Shown here in pieces: positions 45,131-54,358 of a stretch of 64,000 bases of DNA; positions within the stretch are counted from its first letter, which is position 1; each line of letters begins with the position of its first letter. This stretch comes from Mycolicibacterium chlorophenolicum. Lineage in GTDB: Bacteria; Actinomycetota; Actinomycetes; Mycobacteriales; Mycobacteriaceae. The stretch is taken from assembly GCF_001044235.1 (NCBI RefSeq), contig NZ_JYNL01000020.1, forward strand, positions 427,111 through 491,110. Reading direction: 5' to 3'. The position numbers and the translations under genes were made by a program. Below the pieces are notes generated by a model. That model was not told the origin of the DNA and ran no database searches. It worked only from the letters and a program-made list of their open reading frames with translations.

Positions 45131-47375
45131 CAGCGGGTGCGGGTGCCTCTGTACCGGCTGCTTCGGTGGTCTTGTCCTCGCTGTCCTCAGCGACCAGGAC
45201 CAGCGAGATCTTGCCGCGGTTGTCGATGTCGGCGATCTCCACGCGGAGCTTGTCGCCGACCTTCACCACGTCCTCGACCTTGTTGATCCGCTTGCCGCGG
45301 CCCAGCTTGCTGATGTGCACCAGACCGTCACGACCCGGCAGCAGCGACACGAAGGCGCCGAAATCCGTGGTCTTGACCACGGTTCCGAGGAACCGCTCGC
45401 CGATCTTGGGCAGCTGCGGGTTGGCGATCGCGTTGATCTTGTCGATCGCCGCCTGAGCCGCCTCGCCGTTGGACGCACCGACGAACACCGTGCCGTCGTC
45501 CTCGATCGAGATCGAGGCACCGGTCTCCTCGGTGATCGAGTTGATCATCTTGCCCTTGGGCCCGATGACCTCGCCGATCTTGTCGATCGGAACCTTGATC
45601 GTGGTGATCCGCGGCGCGTACGGGCTCATCTCATCGGGCTCGTCGATGGCCTCGGCCATCACCTCGAGGATGGTGATCCGGGCGTCCTTGGCCTGGGCCA
45701 GCGCACCCGCCAGGACCTGCGACGGGATGCCGTCGAGCTTGGTGTCGAGCTGCAGTGCGGTGACGAAGTCCTTGGTGCCCGCGCACTTGAAGTCCATGTC
45801 GCCGAACGCGTCCTCGGCGCCGAGGATGTCGGTCAGCGTCACGAAGCGGCGCTCGGTCTTGCCGTCCACCTCGACGTCGTCGGACACCAGGCCCATCGCG
45901 ATGCCCGCGACCGGAGCCTTCAGCGGCACACCGGCGTTGAGCAGCGACAGCGTCGACGCGCACACCGAGCCCATCGACGTGGAGCCGTTGGAGCCCAGCG
46001 CCTCCGACACCTGGCGGATCGCGTAGGGGAACTCCTCCACGCTGGGCAGCACCGGCACCAGCGCACGCTCGGCGAGCGCGCCGTGGCCGATCTCGCGACG
46101 CTTGGGCGAACCGACGCGACCGGTCTCACCGGTCGAGTACGGCGGGAAGTTGTAGTGGTGCATGTAGCGCTTGGAGGTCTCCGGCCCGAGCGAGTCGATC
46201 TGCTGGGCCATCTTGACCATGTCGAGGGTGGTGACACCCATGATCTGGGTCTCGCCACGCTCGAACAGCGCGCTGCCGTGCGCCCGCGGGATCACGGCCA
46301 CTTCGGCGGACAGCGCCCGGATGTCGGTGACGCCGCGGCCGTCGATGCGGAAGTGATCGGTCAGGATGCGTTGCCGCACAAGCTTCTTGGTCAGCGACCG
46401 GAACGCGGCGCCGATCTCCTTCTCCCGGCCGGCGTACTGCTCGGCGAGCCGGCCCAGCACCTCGACCTTGATCTCGTCGGTGCGGTCGTTGCGCTCGTTC
46501 TTGCCGGCGATCGTCAGCGCCTCGCTCAGCGCGTCGGTGGCCACCGACGCCACGGAGTAGTAGACGTCCTCGCCGTACTCGGGGAACACTGGGTAGTCGG
46601 CGGTCTCCTTGCCGGCCGCACCGGCCAGCTCGGCCTGCGCGTCGCACAGCACCGCGATGAACGGCTTGGCGGCCTCCAGGCCCTCGGCGACCACGGTCTC
46701 GGTCGGTGCACCCGCACCGCCGGCGACCAACTCGATGACGTTCTCGGTGGCCTCGGCCTCGACCATCATGATCGCGACGTCGTTCTCGACTTTGCGGCCC
46801 GCCACGACCATGTCGAAGACGGCCTTCTCGAGCTGCTCGACGGTCGGGAACGCCACCCACTGGCCCTCGATCAGCGCGACGCGCACGCCGCCGACGGGAC
46901 CCGAGAACGGCAGCCCGGAGATCTGCGTCGACGCCGAGGCGGCGTTGATCGCGAGCACGTCGTACAGGTCCTTGGGATCCAGGCTGAGCACGGTCACGAC
47001 GACCTGGATCTCGTTGCGCAGGCCGCTGACGAACGACGGCCGCAGCGGCCGGTCGATCAGCCGGCAGGTCAGGATCGCGTCGGTGGACGGGCGGCCCTCA
47101 CGGCGGAAGAACGAGCCGGGGATCCGGCCCGCGGCGTACATCCGCTCCTCGACGTCGATGGTCAACGGGAAGAAGTCGAAGTGTTCCTTCGGCGCCTTGC
47201 TGGCGGTGGTGGCGCTCAGCAGCATGGTCTCGTCGTCGAGGTAGGCGACGACGGCGCCGGCGGCCTGCTGGGCCAGCCGGCCGGTCTCGAAGCGGATGGT
47301 GCGGGTGCCGAAGCTCCCGTTGTCGATCACGGCGGTGGATTCGAACACGCCGTCTTCAATTTCAACTACAGACAT
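45108..47375 (-). CDS. gpsI: Polynucleotide phosphorylase (guanosine pentaphosphate synthetase)
   Basis: PNPase degrades RNA 3' to 5' using phosphate. The 755-residue protein has two RNase PH domains (about residues 15-150 and 345-570), a helical linker, a KH domain ([21 protein letters not shown]) and an S1 domain ([20 protein letters not shown]), followed by a short Ala/Thr-rich tail. The ATG at 47375 is used. A strong hairpin lies about 95 bases upstream on the same strand. The gene lies upstream of pepR in the standard mycobacterial order. Confidence 0.96.
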   Translation of the reverse strand: MSVVEIEDGVFESTAVIDNGSFGTRTIRFETGRLAQQAAGAVVAYLDDETMLLSATTASKAPKEHFDFFPLTIDVEERMYAAGRIPGSFFRREGRPSTDAILTCRLIDRPLRPSFVSGLRNEIQVVVTVLSLDPKDLYDVLAINAASASTQISGLPFSGPVGGVRVALIEGQWVAFPTVEQLEKAVFDMVVAGRKVENDVAIMMVEAEATENVIELVAGGAGAPTETVVAEGLEAAKPFIAVLCDAQAELAGAAGKETADYPVFPEYGEDVYYSVASVATDALSEALTIAGKNERNDRTDEIKVEVLGRLAEQYAGREKEIGAAFRSLTKKLVRQRILTDHFRIDGRGVTDIRALSAEVAVIPRAHGSALFERGETQIMGVTTLDMVKMAQQIDSLGPETSKRYMHHYNFPPYSTGETGRVGSPKRREIGHGALAERALVPVLPSVEEFPYAIRQVSEALGSNGSTSMGSVCASTLSLLNAGVPLKAPVAGIAMGLVSDDVEVDGKTERRFVTLTDILGAEDAFGDMDFKCAGTKDFVTALQLDTKLDGIPSQVLAGALAQAKDARITILEVMAEAIDEPDEMSPYAPRITTIKVPIDKIGEVIGPKGKMINSITEETGASISIEDDGTVFVGASNGEAAQAAIDKINAIANPQLPKIGERFLGTVVKTTDFGAFVSLLPGRDGLVHISKLGRGKRINKVEDVVKVGDKLRVEIADIDNRGKISLVLVAEDSEDKTTEAAGTEAPAPADAATASS

Positions 47376-47469
47376 AGACGTCCGTACGGCCTCTCTGGGT
47401 CAATCAGCTGTTTCGCGTCGTCACAGCGTGCAAACCCCGGGCCTGATGCGGCGACGGCCATCAGTCGAA

Positions 47470-47493
47470 GCTGCCGGCATTCGTTCCGGCAGC
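47470..47493 (-). promoter_or_regulatory. Stem-loop in the gpsI leader region
   Basis: A perfect 8-base-pair stem (GCTGCCGG with CCGGCAGC) encloses an 8-base loop. It lies 95-118 bases upstream of the gpsI start in the 280-base gap, and no T-tract follows. In E. coli the pnp leader folds into a hairpin used for RNase III-dependent autocontrol. A similar role is possible here; a terminator for the methyltransferase gene (stop at 47656) is less likely because of the distance. Confidence 0.45.
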
Positions 47494-47655
47494 CACTACC
47501 GAAGACCGCGCGATCAAGCGGGTCGGCGATATGACGCGCGGGAACGGCTCTCGCGGGTCTGCGATGACCGCACCCAATGGTGTCCGGCGGACCACACGGC
47601 AGCCGAACCAGGCCATCGTACTCTGCGGCCGCTCCCCGACGGAAAACGCCCGCGC

Positions 47656-48471
47656 TCAGCGTCGCCGGCCCCAGCCCCCCACGATCGTCGGCGTGGTCCA
47701 GACGGCGCCGGCGGCGCTGACCGCCTCGCCGAGGCGTTGTTCGAGGGTGTCGAGGCCCATCTCACGTTCGGTGACGACGCCGGAGGCCACGATGGCATCG
47801 CGTAGGGCGGCGACCACCCCGACGACGTAGCCCGCCGCCTGCCGGTCCCTCGGCGGCCAGTACATCTGCAACCCCAGGGTGCCGACGTCGTCGAAGCCGG
47901 CCTCGTCGAAGAGCACGGGGAACCGCATCCCGACGCTCGGATCCGCCTGCGCGTGCCGAAATCCGGCCTCCAGCCATGCGCCGACGCGGGTGAACAGCTC
48001 CACCTCCGGACGGGCCCGCACTCCGCTCATGTCGTAGTCGACGGCGACGAAGACGCCGCCGGGTCGCAGATTGCGCCGATGATGGGCCAGCACGTCGACC
48101 GCATCCGGCAGGTGCATCAGGAGCAGCCGGCAGACCACCGCGTCGAACGGCTCGTCGGCGACGAAGGTTCTGGCGTCACCCTGACCGAACGCGACGTTCG
48201 ACAGCCCCAGGGCGTCGCGGCGCCGCTCGGCGACCTCGAGCTGGGCGGGATCGCGCTCGAGACCGACGACATGGCCGTCGGGCCCGACGATGTCGGCAAC
48301 CAGGAACGACACGTCACCGGGACCACTGCCGAGGTCGAGCACACGCATGCCCGGTGCGAGACCGCCGCGCCGCAACAGCACCGCGGTCGGTTCGGCGATG
48401 ATCGCCGCCTGCGCCTGCAGCCGCGCGATCTCGTCGTCGTCGCTCCCCAGGGCGTAGTCGGGTGTCGTCAT
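47656..48471 (-). CDS. Class I SAM-dependent methyltransferase
   Basis: The 271-residue protein has the SAM motif LDLGSGPGDVSFLVADIVG (about residues 46-64), an acidic motif II (VVGLERDP) and a post-motif with LRPGGVFVAVDYD. It resembles UbiE/Methyltransf_11 enzymes; the substrate is unknown. In M. tuberculosis the lipoprotein gene lppU sits between rpsO and gpsI, so this gene is a local replacement or insertion at that place. The ATG at 48471 lies 37 bases after the rpsO stop, with a hairpin between. Confidence 0.82.
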   Translation of the reverse strand: MTTPDYALGSDDDEIARLQAQAAIIAEPTAVLLRRGGLAPGMRVLDLGSGPGDVSFLVADIVGPDGHVVGLERDPAQLEVAERRRDALGLSNVAFGQGDARTFVADEPFDAVVCRLLLMHLPDAVDVLAHHRRNLRPGGVFVAVDYDMSGVRARPEVELFTRVGAWLEAGFRHAQADPSVGMRFPVLFDEAGFDDVGTLGLQMYWPPRDRQAAGYVVGVVAALRDAIVASGVVTEREMGLDTLEQRLGEAVSAAGAVWTTPTIVGGWGRRR

Positions 48472-48486
48472 GCTGCGACGGTAGCC

Positions 48487-48504
48487 CCGGGCCGGGGAGC
48501 CCGG
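48487..48504 (-). terminator. Hairpin terminator candidate after rpsO
   Basis: A perfect 6-base-pair GC stem (CCGGGC with GCCCGG) and a 6-base loop begin 5 bases after the rpsO stop. There is no U-tract, as is common for mycobacterial (I-shaped) terminators. It may end most rpsO transcripts and limit expression of the downstream methyltransferase. Confidence 0.55.
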
Positions 48505-48508
48505 AATG

Positions 48509-48778
48509 TCAGCGGCGCAGGCCGAGGCGCTCGATCAGCGAGCGGTAGCGCGCGACGTCGACCTGGGCGACGTACTTGAGCAGCCGGCGGCGACGGCCGA
48601 CGAGCAGCAGCAGACCACGACGCGAGTGGTGGTCGTGCTTGTGCACCTTGAGGTGCTCGGTGAGATCGGAGATCCGCTTGGTGAGCAGCGCGACCTGAGC
48701 CTCCGGGGAGCCGGTGTCGGTGTCGTGCAGGCCGTACTGGCCCAGGATTTCCTTCTTCTGTTCGGCAGTGAGCGCCAC
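48509..48778 (-). CDS. rpsO: 30S ribosomal protein S15
   Basis: The 89-residue protein is the normal length for S15. It has the conserved [23 protein letters not shown] and [23 protein letters not shown] stretches that contact 16S rRNA helices 20-22, and ends IERLGLRR. The start is GTG 48778, read as formyl-Met. It lies downstream of ribF on the same strand and is followed by a GC hairpin. Confidence 0.97.
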   Translation of the reverse strand: MALTAEQKKEILGQYGLHDTDTGSPEAQVALLTKRISDLTEHLKVHKHDHHSRRGLLLLVGRRRRLLKYVAQVDVARYRSLIERLGLRR

Positions 48779-48913
48779 GAAACAACTCCATCGATTCGGT
48801 CCGCGAGGGTGATTAGAGGGGAACCTCGAAAAGGCGCGGCCACCGCGAACTGCAGCACACGCCCGGTCGAGGAGGGAGTTTAGCAGCGGCGACCGGCAGG
48901 ACCGAATCGCGAG

Positions 48914-49888
48914 CTAGCGAGCCGAGAGGATGGTGCGGGCCCGTTCGGTGTCGGCGCTCATCGCCGTCACCAGCTCGTCCACCGACCCGAACTTCTCCTG
49001 GCCCCGCAGCCGGGCGACGAAGTCGACGGCGACGTGCTGGCCGTACAGGTCGGCGGTGGTGTCCAGGACGAACGCCTCCACGGTCCGGGTGCGACCGGAG
49101 AACGTCGGGTTGGTCCCGACGGACACCGCCGCCTGGTAGCGCTCGCCCGGCGTGACGGTGCCGACCACCGGACCGTGTCCGAGCACGGTGAACCAGGCGG
49201 CGTAGACGCCGTCGGCGGGGATGGCCGAGTACATCGGCGGGGCGACGTTGGCGGTCGGGAAGCCGAGCACCCGGCCCCGGCCGTCACCGCGGACCACGAC
49301 GCCTTCCACCCGGTGCGGGCGGCCGAGCGCCTCGGCGGCGGCCACCATGTCACCGGCGTCCACGCACGACCGGATGTAGGTCGACGAGAACGTCACGGTC
49401 TCGTCGCGGTGATGTTCGGCGACCAGGTTCACCGAGTCGACAGCGAACCCGAAGCGCTCCCCGGCCTTGCGCAGCAACTCGACGTTGCCCGCCGCCTTCT
49501 TGCCGAACGTGAAGTTCTCGCCGACCACCACCTCGACCACGTGCAGGCGCTCGACCAGCAGTTCGTGGATGTAGCGCTCGGGCGTGAGCTTCATGAAGTC
49601 GGCGGTGAACGGCACGACCAGGAAGACGTCGACGCCCATCTCCTCGACCAGCTCGGCACGCCGCGTCAGTGTCGTGAGCTGCGCGGGATGGCTGCCCGGG
49701 AAGACGACCTCCATCGGATGGGGATCGAAGGTCATCAGCACCGTCGGCACGCCACGGGACCGGCCGGCCTTCACGGCACGGCCGATCAACTCCTGGTGTC
49801 CGCGGTGCACCCCGTCGAACACACCGATGGTGACGACGCATCGGCCCCAGTCGGTGGGGATGTCGTCCTGACCCCGCCAGCGCTGCAC
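48914..49888 (-). CDS. ribF: Bifunctional riboflavin kinase/FAD synthetase
   Basis: RibF phosphorylates riboflavin to FMN and adenylates FMN to FAD. The 324-residue protein has the N-terminal FMN adenylyltransferase domain with TIGVFDGVHRGHQE and FDPHPMEV, and a C-terminal riboflavin kinase domain with RGDGRGRVLGFPTANV and VSVGTNPTF. The start is GTG 49888. It is divergent from mntR and lies upstream of rpsO. FAD supply would serve ThyX among many flavoenzymes. Confidence 0.95.
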   Translation of the reverse strand: MQRWRGQDDIPTDWGRCVVTIGVFDGVHRGHQELIGRAVKAGRSRGVPTVLMTFDPHPMEVVFPGSHPAQLTTLTRRAELVEEMGVDVFLVVPFTADFMKLTPERYIHELLVERLHVVEVVVGENFTFGKKAAGNVELLRKAGERFGFAVDSVNLVAEHHRDETVTFSSTYIRSCVDAGDMVAAAEALGRPHRVEGVVVRGDGRGRVLGFPTANVAPPMYSAIPADGVYAAWFTVLGHGPVVGTVTPGERYQAAVSVGTNPTFSGRTRTVEAFVLDTTADLYGQHVAVDFVARLRGQEKFGSVDELVTAMSADTERARTILSAR

Positions 49889-49956
49889 GCCGTCAGCCTA
49901 CGGCGTGCGGGCAACCCTGGCCTACAGCAGCGGCGAAGCGACATCCACGGATCAGG

Positions 49957-49975
49957 TGATGTTTGCCTAAACTCT
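49957..49975. promoter_or_regulatory. DtxR-type box candidate upstream of mntR
   Basis: On the minus strand this 19-base window contains TTTAGGCAAAC. It matches about 13 of 19 positions of the iron/manganese box TTAGGTTAGGCTAACCTAA, with the central TTAGGC-AAC well kept. It overlaps TAAACT (49968-49973), a likely -10, and ends 6 bases before the mntR GTG. Autoregulation by the metal-bound repressor is plausible. Confidence 0.4.
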
Positions 49976-49981
49976 TCTGCT

Positions 49982-50683
49982 GTGAGTCCTGACCAGAAGC
50001 CCGCCGAACTGACGACGGTGGCCCAGGACTACCTCAAGGTCATCTGGACCGCCCAGGAGTGGTCCCACGAGAAGGTCAGCACCAAGCTGCTCGCCGAACG
50101 GATCGGCGTCTCGGCCAGCACCGCGTCGGAATCCATCCGCAAGCTCGCCGATCAGGGGCTGGTCGACCACGAGAAGTACGGCGCGGTGACCTTGACCGAG
50201 GCCGGCCGCCGGGCCGCGCTGGCGATGGTGCGCCGCCACCGGCTGATGGAGACGTTCCTGGTGCGCGAGCTCGGCTACGGCTGGGACGAGGTGCACGACG
50301 AGGCGGAGGTGCTCGAGCATGCGGTGTCCGACCGGATGCTCGACCGCATCGACGCCAAGCTCGGCTATCCGACCCGCGATCCGCACGGCGATCCGATCCC
50401 GGCCGCCGACGGCCGGGTGCCGACTCCCCCGGCGCGTCAGCTCTCGGCATGCCAGAACGGGGAGGCCGGCACCGTCGCGCGGATCTCCGACGCCGACCCG
50501 GAGATGCTGCGGTACTTCGACACCGTCGGCATCAGCCTGGACTCGCACGTGCGCGTCGTGGCCCGCCGCGACTTCGCCGGCATGATCTCCGTCGCCGTGC
50601 AGAGTCCGGGCACCGACGCAGCCGCGGAGATCACCGTAGACCTGGGAAGCCCTGCCGCAGAAGCGATTTGGGTCGTTGCATAG
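49982..50683 (+). CDS. mntR: DtxR-family metal-dependent regulator MntR (SirR)
   Basis: The 233-residue protein has a winged helix (about residues 8-70: VAQDYLKVIW, ERIGVSASTASESIRKLADQGLVDHE). Next comes a metal-binding dimerisation domain (about 75-140, with RRHRLMETFLV, EAEVLEHAVSDRM) and a C-terminal SH3-like FeoA domain. It corresponds to Rv2788, which senses Mn2+ and represses manganese importers. The start is GTG 49982, very close to a -10-like TAAACT, so the mRNA may be leaderless. It is followed after 12 bases by an SRPBCC gene. Confidence 0.88.
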   Translation: MSPDQKPAELTTVAQDYLKVIWTAQEWSHEKVSTKLLAERIGVSASTASESIRKLADQGLVDHEKYGAVTLTEAGRRAALAMVRRHRLMETFLVRELGYGWDEVHDEAEVLEHAVSDRMLDRIDAKLGYPTRDPHGDPIPAADGRVPTPPARQLSACQNGEAGTVARISDADPEMLRYFDTVGISLDSHVRVVARRDFAGMISVAVQSPGTDAAAEITVDLGSPAAEAIWVVA

Positions 50684-50695
50684 GAGCACGCACTG

Positions 50696-51127
50696 ATGGC
50701 GAAGTTGGAACTGTCCCGATCCCTGCCGATGTCGGCCGGGGACGCCTGGCAGCACGTGGCCGACCTGTCCTCACTCGGGGACTGGATGACGATGCATCAG
50801 GGCTGGCGTTCGGAACTGCCCGACGAGCTCACGGTCGGCACGACGATCGTCGGGGTGGCCGGCGCCAAGGGCATGCGCAACCGCGTCACGTGGACGATCC
50901 GGGAGTTCGATCCGCCGAGCGCGCTGGCGATCACCGGGGAGGGCGTCGGCGGCACCCGGTACAAACTCGCGATGTCCGTGGCCGACACCGCGCAGGGGTG
51001 CACGTTCACGGTGCGGATGGATCTGGGCGGCGCCCCGCTGTTCGGCCCGATCGGCGCGGCGGCCGTGCGCGCGGTGAAGGGCGACATCGACAAGTCGATC
51101 AAGCAGTTCGAGACGCTCTACGCCTGA
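50696..51127 (+). CDS. SRPBCC (polyketide cyclase-like) family protein
   Basis: The 143-residue protein has a single START/SRPBCC fold: LSRSLPMSAGDAWQHVADLSSLGDW at the start, a middle TIREFDPPSALAITGEG, and the long C-terminal helix AVKGDIDKSIKQFETLYA. Such proteins bind hydrophobic ligands, and mycobacterial members include the Rv0910 toxin-like group. No catalytic residues can be assigned. The start is ATG 50696, 12 bases after mntR, with which it is likely co-transcribed. It is convergent with truB. Confidence 0.75.
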   Translation: MAKLELSRSLPMSAGDAWQHVADLSSLGDWMTMHQGWRSELPDELTVGTTIVGVAGAKGMRNRVTWTIREFDPPSALAITGEGVGGTRYKLAMSVADTAQGCTFTVRMDLGGAPLFGPIGAAAVRAVKGDIDKSIKQFETLYA

Positions 51128-51128
51128 G

Positions 51129-52010
51129 TCACAGCGTCGCCGGCCGGATCACGACCACCGAACGGGTGCGCGATCCGGCGTCCTCGAGCAGCGCCATCAC
51201 GCGGCCGTCCGGCGCGACCGCGGCATACAGGCCGTCGATGTGCGCCGGCGCCAGCGGCCTGCCGTGGCCGGCGTCCACCGCCTCGTCCTCGGTCAGGTCG
51301 CGGCGCGGAAACGCCTGCAGGCACGCCTCGTCGAGCGTGTAGGACAGCGTCGGCGCCTCCGCGAGTTGCTCGAGCGTGCGCGCCTGATCGAGACCGAAGC
51401 GGCCGACCCGGATGCGCCGCAACGCGATCAGGTGCCCGCCCACGCCCAGCGCGGCACCGACGTCGCGGGCCAGCGCGCGGATGTAGGTCCCGCTCGAGCA
51501 GTCCACCGCCACGTCGACATCGGTGACGTCGCCGTCGCGACGCACAGCCGATACGTCGAACCGGTCGATCCGGACCGGACGGGCGGCCAGTTCGACGTCG
51601 TGGCCCTCCCGCACCAATGCGTACGCGCGCTTCCCGTCGACCTTGATCGCGCTGACCGACGACGGAATCTGTGCGATGTCCCCGCGCAACGCCGCGACCG
51701 CGTCCTCGATCTCGCCGTCGGTCACCTGTGACGCCGAAACAGACTGCAGCAGTTCACCTTCGGCGTCCTCGGTGGAGGTGGTCTGGCCCAGCCGGATGGT
51801 GGCGGTGTACCCCTTGTCGGCCGCGGTGAGCAGCCCGAGGATCTTGGTGGCGCGCTCGATGCCGACCACCAGCACACCGGTGGCCATCGGATCCAGAGTT
51901 CCGGCGTGCCCGACCTTGCGGGTGCCGAAGAGCCGTCGGCACCGGCCCACGACGTCGTGACTGGTCAGGCCCGACGGCTTGTCGACGACGACCAGACCCG
52001 GGGCACTCAC
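51129..52010 (-). CDS. truB: tRNA pseudouridine-55 synthase TruB
   Basis: The 293-residue protein makes pseudouridine 55 in the T-loop of tRNAs. It has [11 protein letters not shown] near the N terminus, the catalytic [14 protein letters not shown] with its Asp, [10 protein letters not shown], the [12 protein letters not shown] motif and a C-terminal PUA-like part. The start is GTG 52010, overlapping the pptT stop by GTGA; pptH-pptT-truB are therefore coupled in that order. Confidence 0.94.
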   Translation of the reverse strand: MSAPGLVVVDKPSGLTSHDVVGRCRRLFGTRKVGHAGTLDPMATGVLVVGIERATKILGLLTAADKGYTATIRLGQTTSTEDAEGELLQSVSASQVTDGEIEDAVAALRGDIAQIPSSVSAIKVDGKRAYALVREGHDVELAARPVRIDRFDVSAVRRDGDVTDVDVAVDCSSGTYIRALARDVGAALGVGGHLIALRRIRVGRFGLDQARTLEQLAEAPTLSYTLDEACLQAFPRRDLTEDEAVDAGHGRPLAPAHIDGLYAAVAPDGRVMALLEDAGSRTRSVVVIRPATL

Positions 52011-52684
52011 AACACGATCCCGGTCAACGCGATCCCGTTGCGGACGGCCCACCTCCCGGTCAGCGACGTCAGCGGGGGCCCCGACAGGGCCTCCGGGTCG
52101 ATCAGGATCGTCGAGGTGAACGTGCCCGCCTGCCCGGAAGAGTCGGCATCAAAGGTGATGTGGGCGTCCTCGAAGCCCAGCCACCGCCGCGTCAGCGGGA
52201 ACCACGCCTTGTACGTCGCCTCCTTGGCGCAGAACAGGACCCGGTCCCAGTGCACGCCGTCACCCAGCGCCTGCAGTTCACCGCGCTCGGCGGGCAGGCT
52301 GATGGCGTCGAGCACCCCCTGCGGAAGGACGTCGTGCGGTTCGGCGTCGATGCCCACCGAGCGGACCTCGCCGCGGCGCCCGACGACGGCTCCGCGGAAA
52401 CCCTCGCAGTGGGTGAGGCTGCCGACGAAACCGTCGGGCCAGCACGGCTCGCCCTTCTCCCCCTTGAGGATCGGCACCGGGTCCGCTCCCAGCTCCACGA
52501 GCGCCTGGCGCGCGCAGTACCGCACGGTGACGAACTCGTTGCGCCGCTTGGGCACCGACTTCGCGATCAGTGGCTCCTCTTCGGGCAGCGGCGCCAATTC
52601 GCGCGGGTCCGAATACAATTCGGCCGCGGCCAGCGCATCGAGCTCGCCGGGCAGCACCCCGGCGAGCAGCGTCGCCGCGATCAC
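52007..52684 (-). CDS. pptT: 4'-phosphopantetheinyl transferase PptT
   Basis: PptT activates acyl- and peptidyl-carrier proteins for mycolate, siderophore and surface-lipid synthesis. The 225-residue protein has the magnesium site [12 protein letters not shown] and the signature [34 protein letters not shown] is also well kept, including the His-Cys pair found in the mycobacterial enzyme. The start is GTG 52684, overlapping the pptH stop by GTGA. The pairing with an opposing hydrolase is the notable context. Confidence 0.95.
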   Translation of the reverse strand: MIAATLLAGVLPGELDALAAAELYSDPRELAPLPEEEPLIAKSVPKRRNEFVTVRYCARQALVELGADPVPILKGEKGEPCWPDGFVGSLTHCEGFRGAVVGRRGEVRSVGIDAEPHDVLPQGVLDAISLPAERGELQALGDGVHWDRVLFCAKEATYKAWFPLTRRWLGFEDAHITFDADSSGQAGTFTSTILIDPEALSGPPLTSLTGRWAVRNGIALTGIVL

Positions 52685-53628
52685 GTCCGATCCCTGATCC
52701 GCTGCTGCATCTTCTCGGCGTGGTCGCGCATCTCCTGGGTGATCTGGAAATGCCCGCCGAACTCGTTGAGGTAGCCCGGGCTGTACTGCGGATCGGGCAG
52801 GATCTGGCGCAGCCACCGGTAGGGCCGCCGGCGGCGCCACTCCCGCGGGTAGCCGACCGACACCTCTTCGAAGCGCACCCCGTCATACCAGGTGGTGCGC
52901 GGGATGTGCAGATGCCCGTACACCGAGCAGAGGGCGTTGTAGCGGGTGTGCCAGTCGGCGGTGGCGGTGGTGCCGCACCACATGGCGAACTCGGGATAGA
53001 ACAGCGCGTCGCAGGGTTCACGCACCATCGGGAAGTGATTGACCTGGATGGTCGGCATCATCCAGTCGAGGTCTTCGAGCCGCTTGCGGGTGTAGGCCAC
53101 CCGGTCCCGGCACCAGGCGTCGCGGGTGGCGTACGGCTCGGCGGACAGCAGGTACTCGTCGGTGCCGACGATGTTGCGGTCCTTGGCGATCGCCAGGCCC
53201 TCGGCCTTCGTTCCCGCGCCCTGGGGCAGGAACGAGTAGTCGTAGAGCAGGAACATCGGCACGATGGTCGCCGGCCCGCCCTCCTCGGTCCACACCGGGA
53301 ACGGATGCTCGGGCGTGACGATGCCCATCTCGTCGCACATGTTGACCAGGTAGTCGTAGCGCGCCTTGCCGAAGATCTGCATCGGGTCGCGGTTGGTGGT
53401 CCACAACTCGTGGTTGCCCGGCACCCAGATCACCTTCGCGAAGCGCTTCCGCAGCACGTCGAGCGCCCAGCGGATCTCGTCGGTGCGCTCGGCGACGTCG
53501 CCGGCCACGATCAGCCAGTCGTCGGGAGAGGCGGGGTGCAGCGACTCGGTAACCGGTTTGTTGCCGGTGTGCCCGGTGTGAAGATCACTGACCGCCCACA
53601 GGGTGGGGCGTCGGTCCTCGGAACTCAC
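52681..53628 (-). CDS. pptH: Metallophosphoesterase, phosphopantetheinyl hydrolase PptH
   Basis: The 315-residue calcineurin-like phosphoesterase has the metal motifs AVSDLHTGH, IVAGDVAER and WVPGNHELW, plus later His residues in QVNHFPM and VYGHLHIPR. It corresponds to Rv2795c, reported to remove phosphopantetheine from acyl carrier protein and so undo the PptT reaction. The start is GTG 53628 and the gene is fused to pptT by a GTGA overlap. It is divergent from the Rv2799 homologue across a spacer that contains a KstR-like box. Confidence 0.9.
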   Translation of the reverse strand: MSSEDRRPTLWAVSDLHTGHTGNKPVTESLHPASPDDWLIVAGDVAERTDEIRWALDVLRKRFAKVIWVPGNHELWTTNRDPMQIFGKARYDYLVNMCDEMGIVTPEHPFPVWTEEGGPATIVPMFLLYDYSFLPQGAGTKAEGLAIAKDRNIVGTDEYLLSAEPYATRDAWCRDRVAYTRKRLEDLDWMMPTIQVNHFPMVREPCDALFYPEFAMWCGTTATADWHTRYNALCSVYGHLHIPRTTWYDGVRFEEVSVGYPREWRRRRPYRWLRQILPDPQYSPGYLNEFGGHFQITQEMRDHAEKMQQRIRDRT

Positions 53629-53675
53629 AACCGGTCAGCCTACTGGTGGCGCCGACGGCGAGGCTGTCCGGCAAC

Positions 53676-53689
53676 TAGAACAGGTTCTA
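53676..53689. promoter_or_regulatory. KstR-type operator TAGAAC-AG-GTTCTA
   Basis: The 14-base perfect palindrome (6+2+6) fits the KstR consensus TNNAACNNGTTNNA at every fixed position. KstR represses cholesterol-catabolism genes in mycobacteria. The site lies in the divergent spacer, 80 bases before the Rv2799 homologue and 48 bases from pptH, so it could control either side. Confidence 0.65.
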
Positions 53690-53768
53690 AGTTCTCGCCG
53701 TGCGGCGCGTCACCGCCCGTTACACTCCGGGCAGGGACGCGACGGACGAACCGGGACAAAGGGGTGCG

Positions 53769-54341
53769 ATGTTCGCCAAGGTGCGACTGCTCTCGGCACT
53801 GTGTGCGCTGGTCGCGGCGGTGATCGTGGTGTGGCAGGCCCAGCCGGACGTGCGCCTGGGCACCGGCGCCGTCGAGCTCCGGTCGACCGACGCGCCGATG
53901 ACCACGATCAAGTCCCCCGTGCTCGATCTCACCGATCCGGACCCCTTCGATCCGTGCCGCGACATCCCGCTGGACGTGGTGCAGCGCATCGGCCTGGCGT
54001 TCACGCCGCCGGACCCGGAGGACAGCCTCCGGTGCCACTACGACGCCGGTAACTACCAGATGGCGGTCGAGGCGTTCGTGTGGCGCACCTACGAGCAGAC
54101 GCTGCCGCCCGACGCCGTGGAGCTCGACATCGACGGCCATCGCGCGGCGCAGTACTGGATCATGAAGCCGACGGACTGGAACAACCGCTGGTGGATCACC
54201 TGCATGATCGCGTTCAAGACCAGCTACGGCCTCATCCAGCAGTCGCTGTTCTATTCGCCGATCTACTCCGAGCCCGACCCGGACTGCATGCAGACCAACC
54301 TGCAGCGCGCCCATGAGCTCGCCCCGTTCTACAAGTACTGA
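53769..54341 (+). CDS. DUF3558-like exported protein (Rv2799 homologue)
   Basis: The 190-residue protein has an N-terminal membrane anchor or signal (residues 5-25, LLSALCALVAAVIVVW). A mature domain follows with PFDPCRDIPLDVVQRIGL, SLRCHYDAGNYQM, a WWITCMIAF segment and a late DPDCMQTNL. The four cysteines probably form two disulfides outside the membrane, as in DUF3558 proteins. Gene order with the CocE-like hydrolase matches Rv2799-Rv2800. ATG 53769 is used. A KstR-type box lies 80 bases upstream. Confidence 0.78.
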   Translation: MFAKVRLLSALCALVAAVIVVWQAQPDVRLGTGAVELRSTDAPMTTIKSPVLDLTDPDPFDPCRDIPLDVVQRIGLAFTPPDPEDSLRCHYDAGNYQMAVEAFVWRTYEQTLPPDAVELDIDGHRAAQYWIMKPTDWNNRWWITCMIAFKTSYGLIQQSLFYSPIYSEPDPDCMQTNLQRAHELAPFYKY

Positions 54342-54358
54342 GCGCTAACCTCGCAGGC

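Noticed and set aside
44802..47534. Plus-strand open frame of about 910 codons antisense to gpsI
   Set aside because: It mirrors the codon pattern of gpsI and has no recognisable protein features; PNPase on the minus strand is complete.
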